A stretch of DNA of 64,000 nt from Prauserella halophila (GCF_024171895.1 NZ_JAMTCQ010000009.1:99318-163317), one strand, 5' to 3'. Positions 54,288 to 63,888 are shown, numbered from the stretch's first letter. Numbers and translations: made by a program. Notes: generated by a model from the sequence alone, not told the origin.

Positions 54288-54845
54288 GTGACGTCGACGT
54301 GGTACTGCGCGCTGCTGCGGGGAATCACCCCGGGTAAGCCGAACATGCGCAACGAGAAGTTGCGCGGGGTGTTCGACGGTATGGGGTTCACCGGCGTAGC
54401 CTCGGTGCTGTCGAGCGGAAACATCGTGTTCGCTGCGGAAACCACCGACACGACGGCGCTCGAAGGCCGGATCAGGGGCGCCCTGCGTGGCGAGTTGGGA
54501 ATCGGCGGCGAAACCATCGTGCGCAGCCGCAGCGAACTGGTGACCCTCGTCGACACGGAGCCGTTCGGCGAGCTGCAGCACGCTCGCGAGACGTACCTGA
54601 CCGCGACGTTCCTGAAGGAGCCGCTCGAGCCGGTGCCCGAGCCGTTCCCCGAACCGGACGAACCGGCGGTGCGCATCGTCGGCTACGACCCCGGCGCGCG
54701 TGCGGTCCTGGCCGTCTCGGACAACACGTCCTCGTCGTCGCCGGACTTCATGGCCTGGCTGGAACGGCGGTTCGGCAAGGACATCACGACACGCACGTGG
54801 CTGACCGTCCACCGCATTCTGAAACGGATGCCGGACTGCGCGTAG
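54288..54845 (+). CDS. DUF1697 family protein
   Basis: This 185-residue soluble protein matches the DUF1697 family: an N-terminal YCALLRGITPGKPNMRNEKL, then VLSSGNIVFA near residue 40 and TRTWLTVHRILKRM at the end. The family has a ferredoxin-like fold repeated twice and no known activity. It starts with GTG behind a leaderless-type -10. It diverges from the nucleotidyltransferase gene and converges on the MBOAT gene across the longest repeat array of the window. Confidence 0.88.
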   Translation: MTSTWYCALLRGITPGKPNMRNEKLRGVFDGMGFTGVASVLSSGNIVFAAETTDTTALEGRIRGALRGELGIGGETIVRSRSELVTLVDTEPFGELQHARETYLTATFLKEPLEPVPEPFPEPDEPAVRIVGYDPGARAVLAVSDNTSSSSPDFMAWLERRFGKDITTRTWLTVHRILKRMPDCA

Positions 54846-55023
54846 CCCGCAACGCGACCCCCGGAACCCGCAACACGGTCCCCGGAACCCGCAACACGGC
54901 CCCTGGAATCCGCAACACGGCCCCTGGAATCCGCAACACGGCCCCTGGAATCCGCAACACGGGCCCCGGAATCCGCAACACGGGCCCCGGAATCCGCAAC
55001 ACGGGCCCCGGAACCCGCAACAC
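54846..55023. repeat. 21-bp tandem array, eight units (convergent spacer)
   Basis: After a partial copy, eight perfect-length 21-bp units start at 54856 and run to 55023. They fall into blocks: CCGGAACCCGCAACAC (1-2), CTGGAATCCGCAACAC (3-5), CCGGAATCCGCAACAC (6-7) and CCGGAACCCGCAACAC (8). Block-wise sharing of variants points to recent duplications. Confidence 0.95.
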
Positions 55024-55024
55024 G

Positions 55025-55052
55025 GCTGCAGCCGGTGCCGGCCGGCTGCAGC
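55025..55052. terminator. Hairpin between DUF1697 and MBOAT genes
   Basis: A perfect 11-bp inverted repeat (55025-55035 with 55042-55052, arm GCTGCAGCCGG) lies between the array and the MBOAT stop. It could end transcription from either side, though no T-tract is present. Confidence 0.5.
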
Positions 55053-55063
55053 ACCGAGTGCGA

Positions 55064-56500
55064 TCAAAATTGGTAGTAGAGGAACGGGCTGAAGGTGCCC
55101 GTGGCGACGAGGATCGCGGCGTAGGCGATGCCGACCGTCATGACGCCGACGCGCAGGACGTTCGCCGGCTTCGTCCGCGCCGATTCGAGCAGCGGACCCA
55201 TCACCGGACTCGCGGGCAGCACGAACACCGCCGCGGCGAGCAGCAGCAACACCAGCCGCTGGTTCGTCAGCGCCGAGGCGGCGACGTCCGTCAGACCCGC
55301 GACGTCCGGTACGAACATGTGCCCGATCATCGACAGCGCCTGGCCCAGGTCGGGTGCGCGGAAGAACACCCAGCCGATGATCACCAGCACGAGCGTCAGT
55401 GCGCGCCTCGCGATCCTCGGGCCTGCGGTGTCCGGCGTGCGCGCCCAGCCCGTCGCACGCTCCACGACGAGCAGCGCACCGTGGTACACACCCCAGATCA
55501 CGTACGTCCACGCCGCGCCGTGCCAGAACCCCGTCAGTACGAACACGATCCACAGGTTGCGGTACGTGGCGTGGCCGCCCGAGCGGTTGCCGCCGAGCGG
55601 GATGTAGACGTAATCGCGGAACCAGCGCGACAGCGACATGTGCCACCGCCGCCAGAAGTCCGTGACCGTGACCGCCGAGTACGGGCGGGCGAAGTTCTCC
55701 GGCAGGCGGAACCCGAGCATGCGGCCCAGGCCGATCGCCATGTCCGAGTAGCCGGAGAAGTCGAAGAACAGCTGCAGTGTGAAGGCGATCGCGCCGAGCC
55801 ACGCGATCGCGAACGTCATCTCGTCGGCAGGCGTGGCGAAGCACGTGGCGACGAACGGGGCCAGCGAGTCGGCGATGACGGCCTTCTTGCACAGGCCCAG
55901 CGCGAACCGCGGGAACCCGGCGGCGATGTCGTCCAACCGGTGGTGGCGGTGCTGCGGCAGCTGGTCGGCGATCTCGTGGTAACGCACGATCGGGCCGGCA
56001 GCCAGCTGCGGGAACATCGCGATGTACGTGCCGAACGACACCGGGTTGCGCAACGCGCGGCGCTCACCGCGGTAGATGTCGACGATGTACGAAATGTGGT
56101 GGAACGTGAAGAACGAGATGCCGATCGGCAGGGCCAGTTCGGCAACGGGGAAGTCGCCGCCGAACAGCTGCGCGAACCACGCGATCTGCTCGGTGGCGAA
56201 TCCCGCGTACTTCCACACCAGCAGGATCGACAGGTCGAACCCGATGACGCCGATCAGCAGTCTGCGTCTACGAGTGTTGCTGGTCAGGCCCCAGTCGTCG
56301 GGTTCGAGCGTGGGGCCGGCGAGGAAGTTCACCACCATGCAGGCGATGAGCAGCAGGGTGAACGAGCCCGCGCCGGTGGCGTAGAAGATCAGGCTGCCGA
56401 CGGCGATGATGCCGTTGCGCCACGCCCGCGGGCACACCAGCACCGCGATGAGCATCGCGGGCAGGAAGTACCACAGGAACAGTGGTGAAACGAACGACAT
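55064..56500 (-). CDS. MBOAT family O-acyltransferase (AlgI-like)
   Basis: This 478-residue membrane protein with about ten to eleven membrane segments belongs to the AlgI/DltB branch of MBOAT enzymes. The catalytic histidine lies in GFWHGAAWTYVIWG (near residue 320). FFDFSGYSDMAIGLGRMLG and FWRRWHMSLSRWFRDYVYIP are family blocks. It passes acetyl groups across the membrane to a surface-polymer acetyltransferase. The AlgX/AlgJ-like gene at 48222-49541 is the natural partner, about 5.5 kb away. The polymer is unknown. Confidence 0.93.
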   Translation of the reverse strand: MSFVSPLFLWYFLPAMLIAVLVCPRAWRNGIIAVGSLIFYATGAGSFTLLLIACMVVNFLAGPTLEPDDWGLTSNTRRRRLLIGVIGFDLSILLVWKYAGFATEQIAWFAQLFGGDFPVAELALPIGISFFTFHHISYIVDIYRGERRALRNPVSFGTYIAMFPQLAAGPIVRYHEIADQLPQHRHHRLDDIAAGFPRFALGLCKKAVIADSLAPFVATCFATPADEMTFAIAWLGAIAFTLQLFFDFSGYSDMAIGLGRMLGFRLPENFARPYSAVTVTDFWRRWHMSLSRWFRDYVYIPLGGNRSGGHATYRNLWIVFVLTGFWHGAAWTYVIWGVYHGALLVVERATGWARTPDTAGPRIARRALTLVLVIIGWVFFRAPDLGQALSMIGHMFVPDVAGLTDVAASALTNQRLVLLLLAAAVFVLPASPVMGPLLESARTKPANVLRVGVMTVGIAYAAILVATGTFSPFLYYQF

Positions 56501-56597
56501 CCGGCGGGCCCCCTCGGCTGATCCGAAGTGACCCTAGCTCAGCGCGACACGGCGTACGGGCGATACCGGTACGTTCCGGTGCCGGACTTGCCGAGCG

Positions 56598-57566
56598 TCA
56601 CACCCGCCCGGCCGCACGGCGGCGCCGGGCGACCTCGGCCATCAGCACGGCGGCGGCCACCGATGCGTTGAGCGACTCGACCTCCGGCGACATCGGGATC
56701 GACACGGTGACGTCGCAGTTGTCGCGCACTAGGCGGGACAGGCCGCGCCCCTCGGAGCCGACGACGATCACCAGCGGATCGGTGGCGACGTCCAGTCCGT
56801 CGACGTCGAGCGTCGCGTCGGCGTCCAGTCCGGCGACCATCACGCCCTCCGACGCCCACGACTGCAACTGCCGCGTCAGGTTCGTCGCCACGGCGACCGG
56901 CAGCTTGGCGGCGGTTCCGGCGCTGGTGCGCCACGCCACGGCCGTCATGCTCGCGCTGCGCCGCTGCGGCAGCAGCACGCCGTGAGCACCGAACGCGGCG
57001 GCCGACCGGATCACGGCACCGAGGTTGCGCGGATCGGTCACGCCGTCGAGCGCGATGATCAGCGGCGGTTCGCCCGAGTCGCGCGCGGCGGCGAGCAGGT
57101 CGTCGGGGTGGGAGTACTCGAACGGAGGCACCTGCAGGCCGATGCCCTGGTGCACGGCGCCGCCGGTCTTGCGGTCCAGTTCGTCGCGCGGCACCTCGAG
57201 GATCGAGACCCCTTTGTCGGCCGCGAGCTGCACGGCCTCCTTCACGCGGTCGTCGGCTTCGATGTTCAGGGCGACGTACAGTGCGGTCGCCGGGACACCG
57301 GCGCGCAGCGATTCGACCACCGGGTTGCGGCCCGCGATGATCTCGGGGCCCTCGGCGGCCTTCTTCTGTGCGCGCTGGCGGTTGTCCTCGCGCTTGGCCT
57401 GCTGGACCGCCTTCTTCTGCTTCGGGTGCCCGGGGCGGTCCTCGCCCTTCGGCGTCGGGCCCTTGCCTTCGAGCCCCTTGCGGCGGTTGCCGCCGGAACC
57501 GACGACCGGGCCCTTCTTGGTGCCCTCTTTGCGGACCGCGCCGCGGCGGCGGGAGTTACCGGCCAT
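56598..57566 (-). CDS. rlmB: 23S rRNA (guanosine-2251-2'-O)-methyltransferase RlmB
   Basis: This SpoU-family methyltransferase modifies G2251 in the ribosomal P loop. A basic, disordered N-terminus (1-75, Lys/Arg/Gly-rich) precedes the substrate-binding domain ([15 protein letters not shown]). The knotted SPOUT domain follows, with [33 protein letters not shown] and [21 protein letters not shown] at 57566 lies eight bases after cysS, with which it forms a conserved pair (Rv3579c-Rv3580c). The alternative annotation is a TsnR-type thiostrepton-resistance enzyme; the RlmB motifs fit better. Confidence 0.93.
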   Translation of the reverse strand: MAGNSRRRGAVRKEGTKKGPVVGSGGNRRKGLEGKGPTPKGEDRPGHPKQKKAVQQAKREDNRQRAQKKAAEGPEIIAGRNPVVESLRAGVPATALYVALNIEADDRVKEAVQLAADKGVSILEVPRDELDRKTGGAVHQGIGLQVPPFEYSHPDDLLAAARDSGEPPLIIALDGVTDPRNLGAVIRSAAAFGAHGVLLPQRRSASMTAVAWRTSAGTAAKLPVAVATNLTRQLQSWASEGVMVAGLDADATLDVDGLDVATDPLVIVVGSEGRGLSRLVRDNCDVTVSIPMSPEVESLNASVAAAVLMAEVARRRRAAGRV

Positions 57567-57574
57567 GTCTGTCC

Positions 57575-58951
57575 TCAATCCCTCACTGTCCACGACGGAC
57601 CATTGGGGGTGTCCTCCACCGCGATGCCCGCGGCGGTGAGCTGGTCGCGGATGGCGTCCGCGCGCGTGAAGTCCTTGTCGGCCCTGGCCTGCACGCGTTC
57701 GGAGAGCAGCGCGTCGACGAGCGTGCCCAGCGCACGGGCCTCACCGCTGTGGCTCGCAGCGTCCTGCCACTGCTTCGACAGCGGGTCGAGGCCGAGCACG
57801 TGGACCATCGCGCGCACCGACTCGGCGAACTCGAGTGCCTTCGTGTCGTCACCGGCATCGAGTGCGGTGTTGCCGTCACGGACGGTGTTGTGCAGCACCG
57901 CGAACGCCTGCGGTGTGCCGAGATCGTCGTCGAGCGCCGCGGCGAACTCGGCCGGAACCTCGCCGAGTCGCACCTCGCCACCGGCGCGGCGCAGGAACTG
58001 CTCGACGCGCCGGTATCCCTGCGCGGCCTCGGCCAGCGCCTCGTCGGAGTACTCGATCGTCGACCGGTAGTGCGGCTGGATCAGGTAGTAGCGCAGCTCG
58101 ACCGGCCTGCACTTCCGCAGCATCTCGGGGATCGCCACGATGTTGCCGAGCGACTTCGACATCTTCTCGCCCGAGAGCGTCACCCACGCGTTGTGCAGCC
58201 AGTACCGCGCGAAGCCGTCGCCCGCCGCGTGGGACTGCGCGCGCTCGTTCTCGTGGTGCGGGAAGACCAGGTCGACGCCGCCGCCGTGGATGTCGAACTC
58301 CGAGCCCAGGTACGTCGTCGCCATGGCGGAGCACTCGAGGTGCCAGCCGGGACGGCCCTCACCCCACGGTGTCGGCCACGCCGGTTCGCCGGGCTTGGCC
58401 GCCTTCCACAGTGTGAAATCGCGCGGGTCGCGCTTGCCGTCGGCTGCCGTCTCGCCCTGCTGCACCTCGTCGGGGCGCTGGCCGGACAGCGAGCCGTAGT
58501 CGGGCAGGGACGTCACGGAGAAGTAGACGTCGCCGCCGGAGACGTAGGCGGCGTCACGGTCGATGAGCCGCTGGATGAGCTCGACCATCTGGGTGACATG
58601 ACCGGTGGCGCGGGGCGAGATCGACGGTGGCAGGCACCCCAGCACGGTGAAGGCGTCCTCGAAGGCGCGCTCGTGCGTCGCGGCCCATTCCCACCACGGC
58701 CTGCCTGCGTCGGCTGCCTTGGTGACGATCTTGTCGTCGATGTCGGTGACGTTGCGGACCAGCAGCACGTCCAGTCCATTGTGGACGAGCCAGCGGCGCA
58801 GGACGTCGTAGTTCAGGGCACCGCGGACGTGCCCGATGTGCGGAACGCCCTGGACGGTGGCCCCGCAGATGTACATGGACGCCGTTCCGCTGCGCGCGGG
58901 CCGGAACTCCCGTACGTCCCTGGTCGCGGTGTCGTAAAGATGAAGGGCCAC
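57575..58951 (-). CDS. cysS: Cysteinyl-tRNA synthetase
   Basis: CysS charges tRNA-Cys. The class I HIGH motif is in VPHIGHVRG (about 37-45). Zinc-binding residues lie in YICGATV and [13 protein letters not shown], and KMSKS is in [10 protein letters not shown] (about 265). At 458 residues it is complete and is CysS rather than MshC, since its C-terminal anticodon domain (from about 345) is present. GTG at 58951 follows a leaderless-type -10. Confidence 0.96.
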   Translation of the reverse strand: MALHLYDTATRDVREFRPARSGTASMYICGATVQGVPHIGHVRGALNYDVLRRWLVHNGLDVLLVRNVTDIDDKIVTKAADAGRPWWEWAATHERAFEDAFTVLGCLPPSISPRATGHVTQMVELIQRLIDRDAAYVSGGDVYFSVTSLPDYGSLSGQRPDEVQQGETAADGKRDPRDFTLWKAAKPGEPAWPTPWGEGRPGWHLECSAMATTYLGSEFDIHGGGVDLVFPHHENERAQSHAAGDGFARYWLHNAWVTLSGEKMSKSLGNIVAIPEMLRKCRPVELRYYLIQPHYRSTIEYSDEALAEAAQGYRRVEQFLRRAGGEVRLGEVPAEFAAALDDDLGTPQAFAVLHNTVRDGNTALDAGDDTKALEFAESVRAMVHVLGLDPLSKQWQDAASHSGEARALGTLVDALLSERVQARADKDFTRADAIRDQLTAAGIAVEDTPNGPSWTVRD

Positions 58952-58958
58952 GCCCGAA

Positions 58959-58964
58959 ATGGTA
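58959..58964 (-). promoter_or_regulatory. -10 element (TACCAT), leaderless type
   Basis: On the minus strand TACCAT ends 7 bases before the cysS GTG at 58951. Confidence 0.6.
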
Positions 58965-58968
58965 CGGG

Positions 58969-59655
58969 TTACAACACGCCGTGCTCGCGGAGGGCGGCCC
59001 GCAGCCCATCGGCGCGCTCGGTCGTGGGTAGCGGCTCGACCAGCGCGAACTCGCATCCGATGGCGCGTGCGCCGCCGTCGGCGTCGGTGTGGTCGCCGAC
59101 CATGAGGGTCGCCTCGGCGGGGCTGCCGAGCCGTTCGACGAGGATCCGGAACACCTCCGGATCGGGTTTGGTCACCCCGACCTCGTACGACAGGACGAAC
59201 TCGTCGACACAGGCGTCCAGGCCCCGTGCGGTGAACGCGGGTCGGATGTCGAACGCGATGTTGCTGAGCACCCCGACCCGGACACCTGCGCTCGAGAGCT
59301 CCTTCAGCACGTGGGCGGTGTCCGGGTACGGCGTCCACTCGCCGGGGTCGATGAGCCTGCGGTACAGCGCCTCGGCCTGCTCGGTGCCGGGCACGCCGCT
59401 CTGCCGGAGAATCTCCAGGTAGGTCTTGCGGTGCAGCTCCGGGTCGAGGTCGCGGCGCTCCCAGGCGTCGCGGTGCTCGGCGTCGAGGTCGACGCTGAGG
59501 GTGACCGGTGTGGTCATCCGGCGCATCAACTCCGCCTGCTCGCCTGCGTCGAGTGGTGTTCCGTCGTCGTCGACGAGCCCGGTGAACCACGACTGCCGGT
59601 GTTCGAGCCGGAACAGCGTGCCGGAGAAGTCGAACATGACCGCCTGAATCGCCAT
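58969..59655 (-). CDS. HAD-superfamily hydrolase
   Basis: This 228-residue protein has the HAD motif I in MFDFSGTLF. The usual DxDGT is DFSGT, so the second aspartate, the general acid in phosphatases, is replaced by Ser. Motif II is VLSNIAFD, Lys of motif III is in [10 protein letters not shown], and motif IV is [10 protein letters not shown]. Substitution at the second Asp occurs in some HAD subfamilies (haloacid dehalogenases, phosphonatases) and may mean a non-phosphatase or weak activity. Substrate unknown. It lies between ispF and cysS with its own -10. Confidence 0.88.
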   Translation of the reverse strand: MAIQAVMFDFSGTLFRLEHRQSWFTGLVDDDGTPLDAGEQAELMRRMTTPVTLSVDLDAEHRDAWERRDLDPELHRKTYLEILRQSGVPGTEQAEALYRRLIDPGEWTPYPDTAHVLKELSSAGVRVGVLSNIAFDIRPAFTARGLDACVDEFVLSYEVGVTKPDPEVFRILVERLGSPAEATLMVGDHTDADGGARAIGCEFALVEPLPTTERADGLRAALREHGVL

Positions 59656-59662
59656 GTCGACG

Positions 59663-59668
59663 ACACTA
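59663..59668 (-). promoter_or_regulatory. -10 element (TAGTGT), leaderless type
   Basis: On the minus strand TAGTGT ends 7 bases before the ATG at 59655. Confidence 0.55.
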
Positions 59669-59721
59669 CCGAGGCGCCACGCCCGGCACGGCGCCGGACG
59701 TGATCACCGGGACAGGGGTGG

Positions 59722-60189
59722 TCACCGGGGCAGGAGCAGGGCAGTGGCGATGGCGGCGATGCCCTCACCGCGGCCCGTGAGGCCGAGGCCGTCGCTGGTC
59801 GTGCCCGACACGGCGACCGGACCGCCTGCGGCTTCCGAGAGCACCTGTTGCGCCTCGTCCCTGCGAATGCCGATCCGGGGCCGGTTGCCGATGACCTGCA
59901 CGACGGCGTTGCCGACGCCGAAACCGGCGGTCTCGACACGGCGCCGCACCTCCGCGAGCAGCTCCGCGCCGTGAGCATCCGACCAGCGCGGATCCCCGGT
60001 GCCGAACACCGCACCCAGGTCGCCGAGCCCCGCGGCGGACAACAGCGCGTCGCACAGCGCGTGGGAGGCGACGTCGCCGTCCGAGTGGCCCGCACAGCCG
60101 TGGTCGTCCGGCCAGAGCAGTCCGGCCATCCAGCACGGCCTGCCTGCCTCGATCGGGTGGACGTCGACACCTTGGCCGATCCGGGTCAT
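59722..60189 (-). CDS. ispF: 2-C-methyl-D-erythritol 2,4-cyclodiphosphate synthase
   Basis: IspF forms the cyclic diphosphate intermediate of the MEP isoprenoid pathway. The metal ligands in DVHPI (Asp9, His11) and the GHSDGDV motif are intact, as is [16 protein letters not shown] at the C-terminus. At 155 residues it is a normal trimer-forming enzyme. Its ATG overlaps the stop of the ispD homologue by four bases, so the two are translated together although the upstream protein looks catalytically defective. Confidence 0.95.
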   Translation of the reverse strand: MTRIGQGVDVHPIEAGRPCWMAGLLWPDDHGCAGHSDGDVASHALCDALLSAAGLGDLGAVFGTGDPRWSDAHGAELLAEVRRRVETAGFGVGNAVVQVIGNRPRIGIRRDEAQQVLSEAAGGPVAVSGTTSDGLGLTGRGEGIAAIATALLLPR

Positions 60190-60995
60190 GGAGTGTTCTC
60201 CGTGCTCAGCAGGGCTTCGACGACGGCGACGTCGAACGGGGTGCGGATACGCATGCCGTGCGGATCGCCGGGGACGGCGTGAGCGCGACCTCCGAGGCGG
60301 GAGAGCAGGTCGGCGGGGCCGGCCGGGGCTCCGCCGGCGGCGAGCAGCTCCCCGAGCGTGTCGGCGCGCACGGCGACAGGGGCCTGTGCGTGGCGCAGCA
60401 GTGACCGGTCGCGGGTGCCGTGGACGACCCCGTCGGTGTCGACGACCTTGACGGTGTCGGCGACGGGTTCGACGGGAACAGCGGCGGGCGCGCCGTCCCG
60501 AACCGTGTCGACGACCGCCGCGACGACGGAGGCCGGGACGAACGCGCGCGTGGCGTCGTGGACCAGCACGACGTCGTCCGGTCCCGGGGCCGCGGTCCGC
60601 AGTGCCGATGCCACGGCTGCGCCGGACGGGACGGCTGGACCGGACGCGGGGCCGGACATCGAAGCGGGACCGGAGGTCGCGTCCCCGGAAGCCGTGTCGT
60701 TGCCGGAGGCCGCGTCGTCGGGAGCCGCGTCGTCGTCGGGAGCCGCGTCCCCGTCAGCCGCGTCGTCGGAGGTTTCGTCGTCGGAAACGACCACGACGCG
60801 GTCCCCGTCGCAGGTCAGAGGGGTGTGGACAGCACGATGCCGTGCCGGTCCCGCCACGACGATCCGGTCCACGCATCCGGAATCGAGCAGGCCGCGCACG
60901 GCATGTGACAACAACGGTTCCCCGTGAACAGGGAGCAACGCGCCGGAGCGCGAAGCATCCCCGTTCCCGAGTGGAACCAGTGCGATGACGTTCAG
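60186..60995 (-). CDS. ispD: Degenerate IspD (CDP-ME synthase) homologue
   Basis: Position (carD-ispD-ispF) and late motifs [10 protein letters not shown] and PVADTVK identify an IspD-type fold. The early signature loop, normally AAG-x-G-x-R followed by PK, is reduced to [19 protein letters not shown], lacking the Lys and several residues. The GG-x-x-R-x-x-SV nucleotide site is replaced by about 45 Asp/Ala/Ser-rich residues (near 65-110). QTPQ is changed to QAPV. Standard catalysis therefore seems unlikely. No ATG, GTG or TTG precedes the first beta strand; CTG at 60995 (269 residues) or ATT at 61016 are candidates, while TTG 60938 would delete the strand. A functional IspD should exist elsewhere. 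Confidence 0.75.
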   Translation of the reverse strand: MNVIALVPLGNGDASRSGALLPVHGEPLLSHAVRGLLDSGCVDRIVVAGPARHRAVHTPLTCDGDRVVVVSDDETSDDAADGDAAPDDDAAPDDAASGNDTASGDATSGPASMSGPASGPAVPSGAAVASALRTAAPGPDDVVLVHDATRAFVPASVVAAVVDTVRDGAPAAVPVEPVADTVKVVDTDGVVHGTRDRSLLRHAQAPVAVRADTLGELLAAGGAPAGPADLLSRLGGRAHAVPGDPHGMRIRTPFDVAVVEALLSTENTP

Positions 60996-61024
60996 GGTCG
61001 TATGACCTTGTGCAATCGCTGGAG

Positions 61025-61516
61025 CTAGACGACCGCGGTTTCGAGAACCTCGTCGAGCAGCACCTCGGCCTTGCCTTCGTCGGTACTTTCGGCGAGCGCC
61101 AGCTCGCTCACGAGGATCTGCCGCGCCTTGGCCAGCATCCGCTTCTCGCCGGCGGACAAGCCGCGGTCCTTCTCCCGCCGCCAGAGGTCGCGCACCACTT
61201 CGGCCACCTTGTTCACATCGCCGGAGGCGAGTTTCTCGAGGTTGGCCTTGTACCGACGCGACCAGTTGGTCGGTTCGTCGGTGTGGGGAGCGCGCAGCAC
61301 GTCGAAAACGTGATTGAGGCCGTCTTCGCCCACGACGTCACGAACACCGACGATCTCGGCGTTGTCAGCGGGAACGCGAACGGTCAGATCACCCTGCGCG
61401 ACCCTGAGGACGAGGTACTGCTTCTCCTCGCCCTTGATCACGCGAGTCTCAATCGCTTCGATGAGTGCGGCACCGTGGTGCGGGTAGACGACGGTCTCTC
61501 CGACCTTAAAAACCAT
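61025..61516 (-). CDS. carD: CarD-family RNA polymerase-binding regulator
   Basis: CarD binds RNA polymerase beta and stabilises open promoter complexes, mainly at rRNA genes; it is essential in mycobacteria. The 163-residue protein has the N-terminal interaction domain ([20 protein letters not shown]) and a C-terminal helical DNA-binding domain with the conserved Trp in [16 protein letters not shown] at 61516 has GCAGAGGA upstream. A probable -10, TAAGCT, lies at 61544-61549. The ispD homologue follows closely. Confidence 0.97.
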   Translation of the reverse strand: MVFKVGETVVYPHHGAALIEAIETRVIKGEEKQYLVLRVAQGDLTVRVPADNAEIVGVRDVVGEDGLNHVFDVLRAPHTDEPTNWSRRYKANLEKLASGDVNKVAEVVRDLWRREKDRGLSAGEKRMLAKARQILVSELALAESTDEGKAEVLLDEVLETAVV

Positions 61517-61889
61517 GTGTCCTCTGCCCCTTTCGCTGGATCCAGCTTAGCACGGCCGGTGTGTGTCCAGCCAGGCACCCGCGTTCGTCCTCGCAGGTCA
61601 GTGGGCTAATCGGGTACCAGTGGGGGCTTGACAACGACGGAATTCTCGTACTCGCCCAGGTGGGCCGGGATCCGTTTCCCGCGGCCCCGGAATCCATTAT
61701 GGACATTTTTGCCGTCCGATTCCGGGTGAAGTGCCCGGTCAGGGGTGCCGGCCCCTGTGCCGCCCCTGCACAGTGTCGTGCTCACCACCAGGTGATGTCT
61801 GCGTGCGGCGGCCGGGATAGTCTGCCTGCAGACCGCTCCTCCCGGGAGGAGGTGGTGACGCGTTGCAGGCGCAAGGAAGGACTCGAGCA
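61517..61889. promoter_or_regulatory. Divergent carD/lipoprotein intergenic region
   Basis: This 373-base region has no supported gene. It holds the carD -10 (TAAGCT, minus strand, 61544-61549), a TTGACA at about 61627 on the plus strand, and an AT-rich patch (ATTATGGACATTTTTG near 61697). GGAAGGA at 61874-61880 serves the lipoprotein start. Confidence 0.5.
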
Positions 61890-62435
61890 GTGAAACGTCG
61901 CATGATCGGTGCGGGCATCGCAGGTATCTCGCTCCTCGTCGCGGGATGCGGCGCAGGCCAGATCACGCAGACGGACACCCAGGTCGCCGGCGTCAACGGC
62001 GGTTCGTCGGACGTCGGTGCCATCGCCGTGCGCAACGCCCAGCTCGCCTTCCCCGAGGAGGTGGAGCCCGCCGCCTACCTGGAAGGTTCGGACGCGGACG
62101 TCGTCATGAGCATCGTCAACTCCGGCCAGCAGCCCGACGAGCTGGTTTCGGTGCGGAGCGAGTCGGCGGAGGGCACCGCCGTCGGCGGTACGACGTCGAT
62201 TCCCGCCGACACCACGCTCGCCGTCGGCCCGGAGGAGCCGCAGGGCGGTGCGCAGCTGCACGCCGAGGTGACGCTCGAAGGCCTGCAGCGCGAGATCCGC
62301 CCCGGCCAGGACGTCACCGCGACCCTGACCTTCCGTGAAGCGGGCACCGTCGAGGTGGTGCTGCCGGTGAAGGTCCCGGACGAGCCGCGGCACGATGCGT
62401 CCACCGGCGAGGAAGAGCAGGGCGGGGGACACTGA
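61890..62435 (+). CDS. LpqE-like lipoprotein
   Basis: This 181-residue protein has a basic N-terminus and a lipobox LVAGC with the lipidated cysteine at residue 20. A beta-rich domain follows (about 35-165) with paired VRNAQLAFPEE and SIVNSGQQPDELVSV segments, and a Glu/Gly-rich tail. It matches M. tuberculosis LpqE (Rv3584) in position beside radA and carD. It would be anchored outside the membrane; function unknown. GTG at 61890 is chosen over 61863 because GGAAGGA lies ten bases ahead. Confidence 0.83.
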   Translation: MKRRMIGAGIAGISLLVAGCGAGQITQTDTQVAGVNGGSSDVGAIAVRNAQLAFPEEVEPAAYLEGSDADVVMSIVNSGQQPDELVSVRSESAEGTAVGGTTSIPADTTLAVGPEEPQGGAQLHAEVTLEGLQREIRPGQDVTATLTFREAGTVEVVLPVKVPDEPRHDASTGEEEQGGGH

Positions 62436-62507
62436 CCGGCTCCGCGCGCCGGCTCCGGCGCGCGTGACGGCGTGAGGCGGCACCGCCGGACTGTCGGTGG
62501 TGGCCGA

Positions 62508-62513
62508 TACGGT
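62508..62513 (+). promoter_or_regulatory. -10 element (TACGGT), leaderless type
   Basis: TACGGT ends 7 bases before the radA GTG at 62521. Confidence 0.6.
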
Positions 62514-62520
62514 CCCGGGC

Positions 62521-63888
62521 GTGGCCAAGAAGACGTCGAGTACCTACCGCTGCGCCGAGTGCGGTTACGAGGTCGCCAAGTGGGTCGGCCGATGCCCCGA
62601 GTGTCAGGCGTGGGGAACGATCGAGGAGCGCGGCGACGCGCGTCCACAGGTCGCCCGCGTGGCCGCGGGTGCGCCGAGTGCGCCCGCGCGTCCGATCGCG
62701 CAGGTCGACGTCGAGTCCTCACGTGCGTCGCCGACCGGCGTGTCCGAGCTCGACCGGGTACTGGGCGGTGGGCTCGTGCCCGGCGTCGTGGTGCTGCTGG
62801 CGGGGGAGCCGGGCGTCGGCAAGTCGACCCTGCTGCTCGAGGTCGCGTACCGCTGGGCCGCGGAGAGCGGTACGGCGGCGCTGTACGTCACGGGTGAGGA
62901 ATCCGCCGGACAGGTGCGGCTGCGTGCCGAGCGCACCGGCAACGTCGACGACGCCATGTTCCTGGCCGCCGAGAGCGACCTGTCCGCACTGCTGGGGCAC
63001 GTCGACGACGTCAAGCCAGGGCTGTTGATCGTCGACTCGGTCCAGACCATGTCGTCGCCGCAGGTCGAAAGCTCGCCGGGCGGTGTGCCGCAGGTCCGCG
63101 CGGTCACGTCGGCGCTCGTCGCGCTGGCCAAGGAACGGGGCCTGCCCGTGGTGCTCGTCGGGCACGTCACCAAGGAGGGGTCGGTCGCGGGGCCGCGCGT
63201 GCTGGAGCACCTCGTCGACGTCGTCCTGCACTTCGAGGGTGACCGGCATTCGACGCTGCGCATGGTCCGCGGCGTGAAGAACCGGTTCGGGGCCGCCGAC
63301 GAGATCGGCTGCTTCGAACTGCGTGACGACGGCATCGCGGGCGTACCGGATCCGTCGGGGCTGTTCGTCAATCGGCATGCCGAAGCGGTGCCGGGTACCG
63401 CGGTGACCGTGACGGTCGAGGGCAAACGCCCGCTGCTGGCCGAGGTGCAGGCGCTCGTCGGCAAGTCGTATCTGAACCAGCCGCGGCGTGCGGTCAGCGG
63501 ACTCGATTCCTCCCGGGTGAGCATGGTGCTGGCGGTGCTGGAGAAGCGCGGCGGGGTTCAGCTCGGGGACAAGGACGTCTACGTGGCAACGGTCGGCGGG
63601 ATGAAGGTGACCGAGCCCGCGGTGGATCTCGCGGCGGCGCTCGCGGTGTCGTCGGCGTTCACCGATCGGGCGCTGTCGCCGAAGCTGGTCGCGATCGGTG
63701 AGGTCGGCCTGGCCGGTGAGGTGCGCCGGGTGACCGGCGTCGGCAGGCGATTGACGGAGGCGGCGCGCATGGGGTTCACGCACGCGCTGGTACCGCCGGA
63801 CCCCGGGCCGCTGCCCGACGGCATCAAGGCCCTCGAGGTGGCCGACCTGGCCGGCGCCGTCCACGCCGTCGACTACGTCCCCGCGTAA
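62521..63888 (+). CDS. radA: DNA repair protein RadA
   Basis: RadA is a RecA-like helicase that promotes branch migration during recombination. The N-terminal zinc finger (C11, C14, C25, C28; CAECG and CPECQ), Walker A GEPGVGKSTLL (about 95-105), the RadA-specific KNRFG motif and a C-terminal Lon-protease-like domain (about 285-450) are present. At 455 residues it is complete. In M. tuberculosis disA follows; here the window ends before the next gene can be seen. Confidence 0.96.
   Translation: MAKKTSSTYRCAECGYEVAKWVGRCPECQAWGTIEERGDARPQVARVAAGAPSAPARPIAQVDVESSRASPTGVSELDRVLGGGLVPGVVVLLAGEPGVGKSTLLLEVAYRWAAESGTAALYVTGEESAGQVRLRAERTGNVDDAMFLAAESDLSALLGHVDDVKPGLLIVDSVQTMSSPQVESSPGGVPQVRAVTSALVALAKERGLPVVLVGHVTKEGSVAGPRVLEHLVDVVLHFEGDRHSTLRMVRGVKNRFGAADEIGCFELRDDGIAGVPDPSGLFVNRHAEAVPGTAVTVTVEGKRPLLAEVQALVGKSYLNQPRRAVSGLDSSRVSMVLAVLEKRGGVQLGDKDVYVATVGGMKVTEPAVDLAAALAVSSAFTDRALSPKLVAIGEVGLAGEVRRVTGVGRRLTEAARMGFTHALVPPDPGPLPDGIKALEVADLAGAVHAVDYVPA

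Noticed and set aside
54846-55023. Possible CRISPR array
   Set aside because: The units are directly adjacent 21-bp copies with no unique spacers, and no cas genes are present.
60186-60938. TTG 60938 as the ispD start
   Set aside because: It would remove the first beta strand ([10 protein letters not shown]), which is clearly encoded upstream in the same frame.
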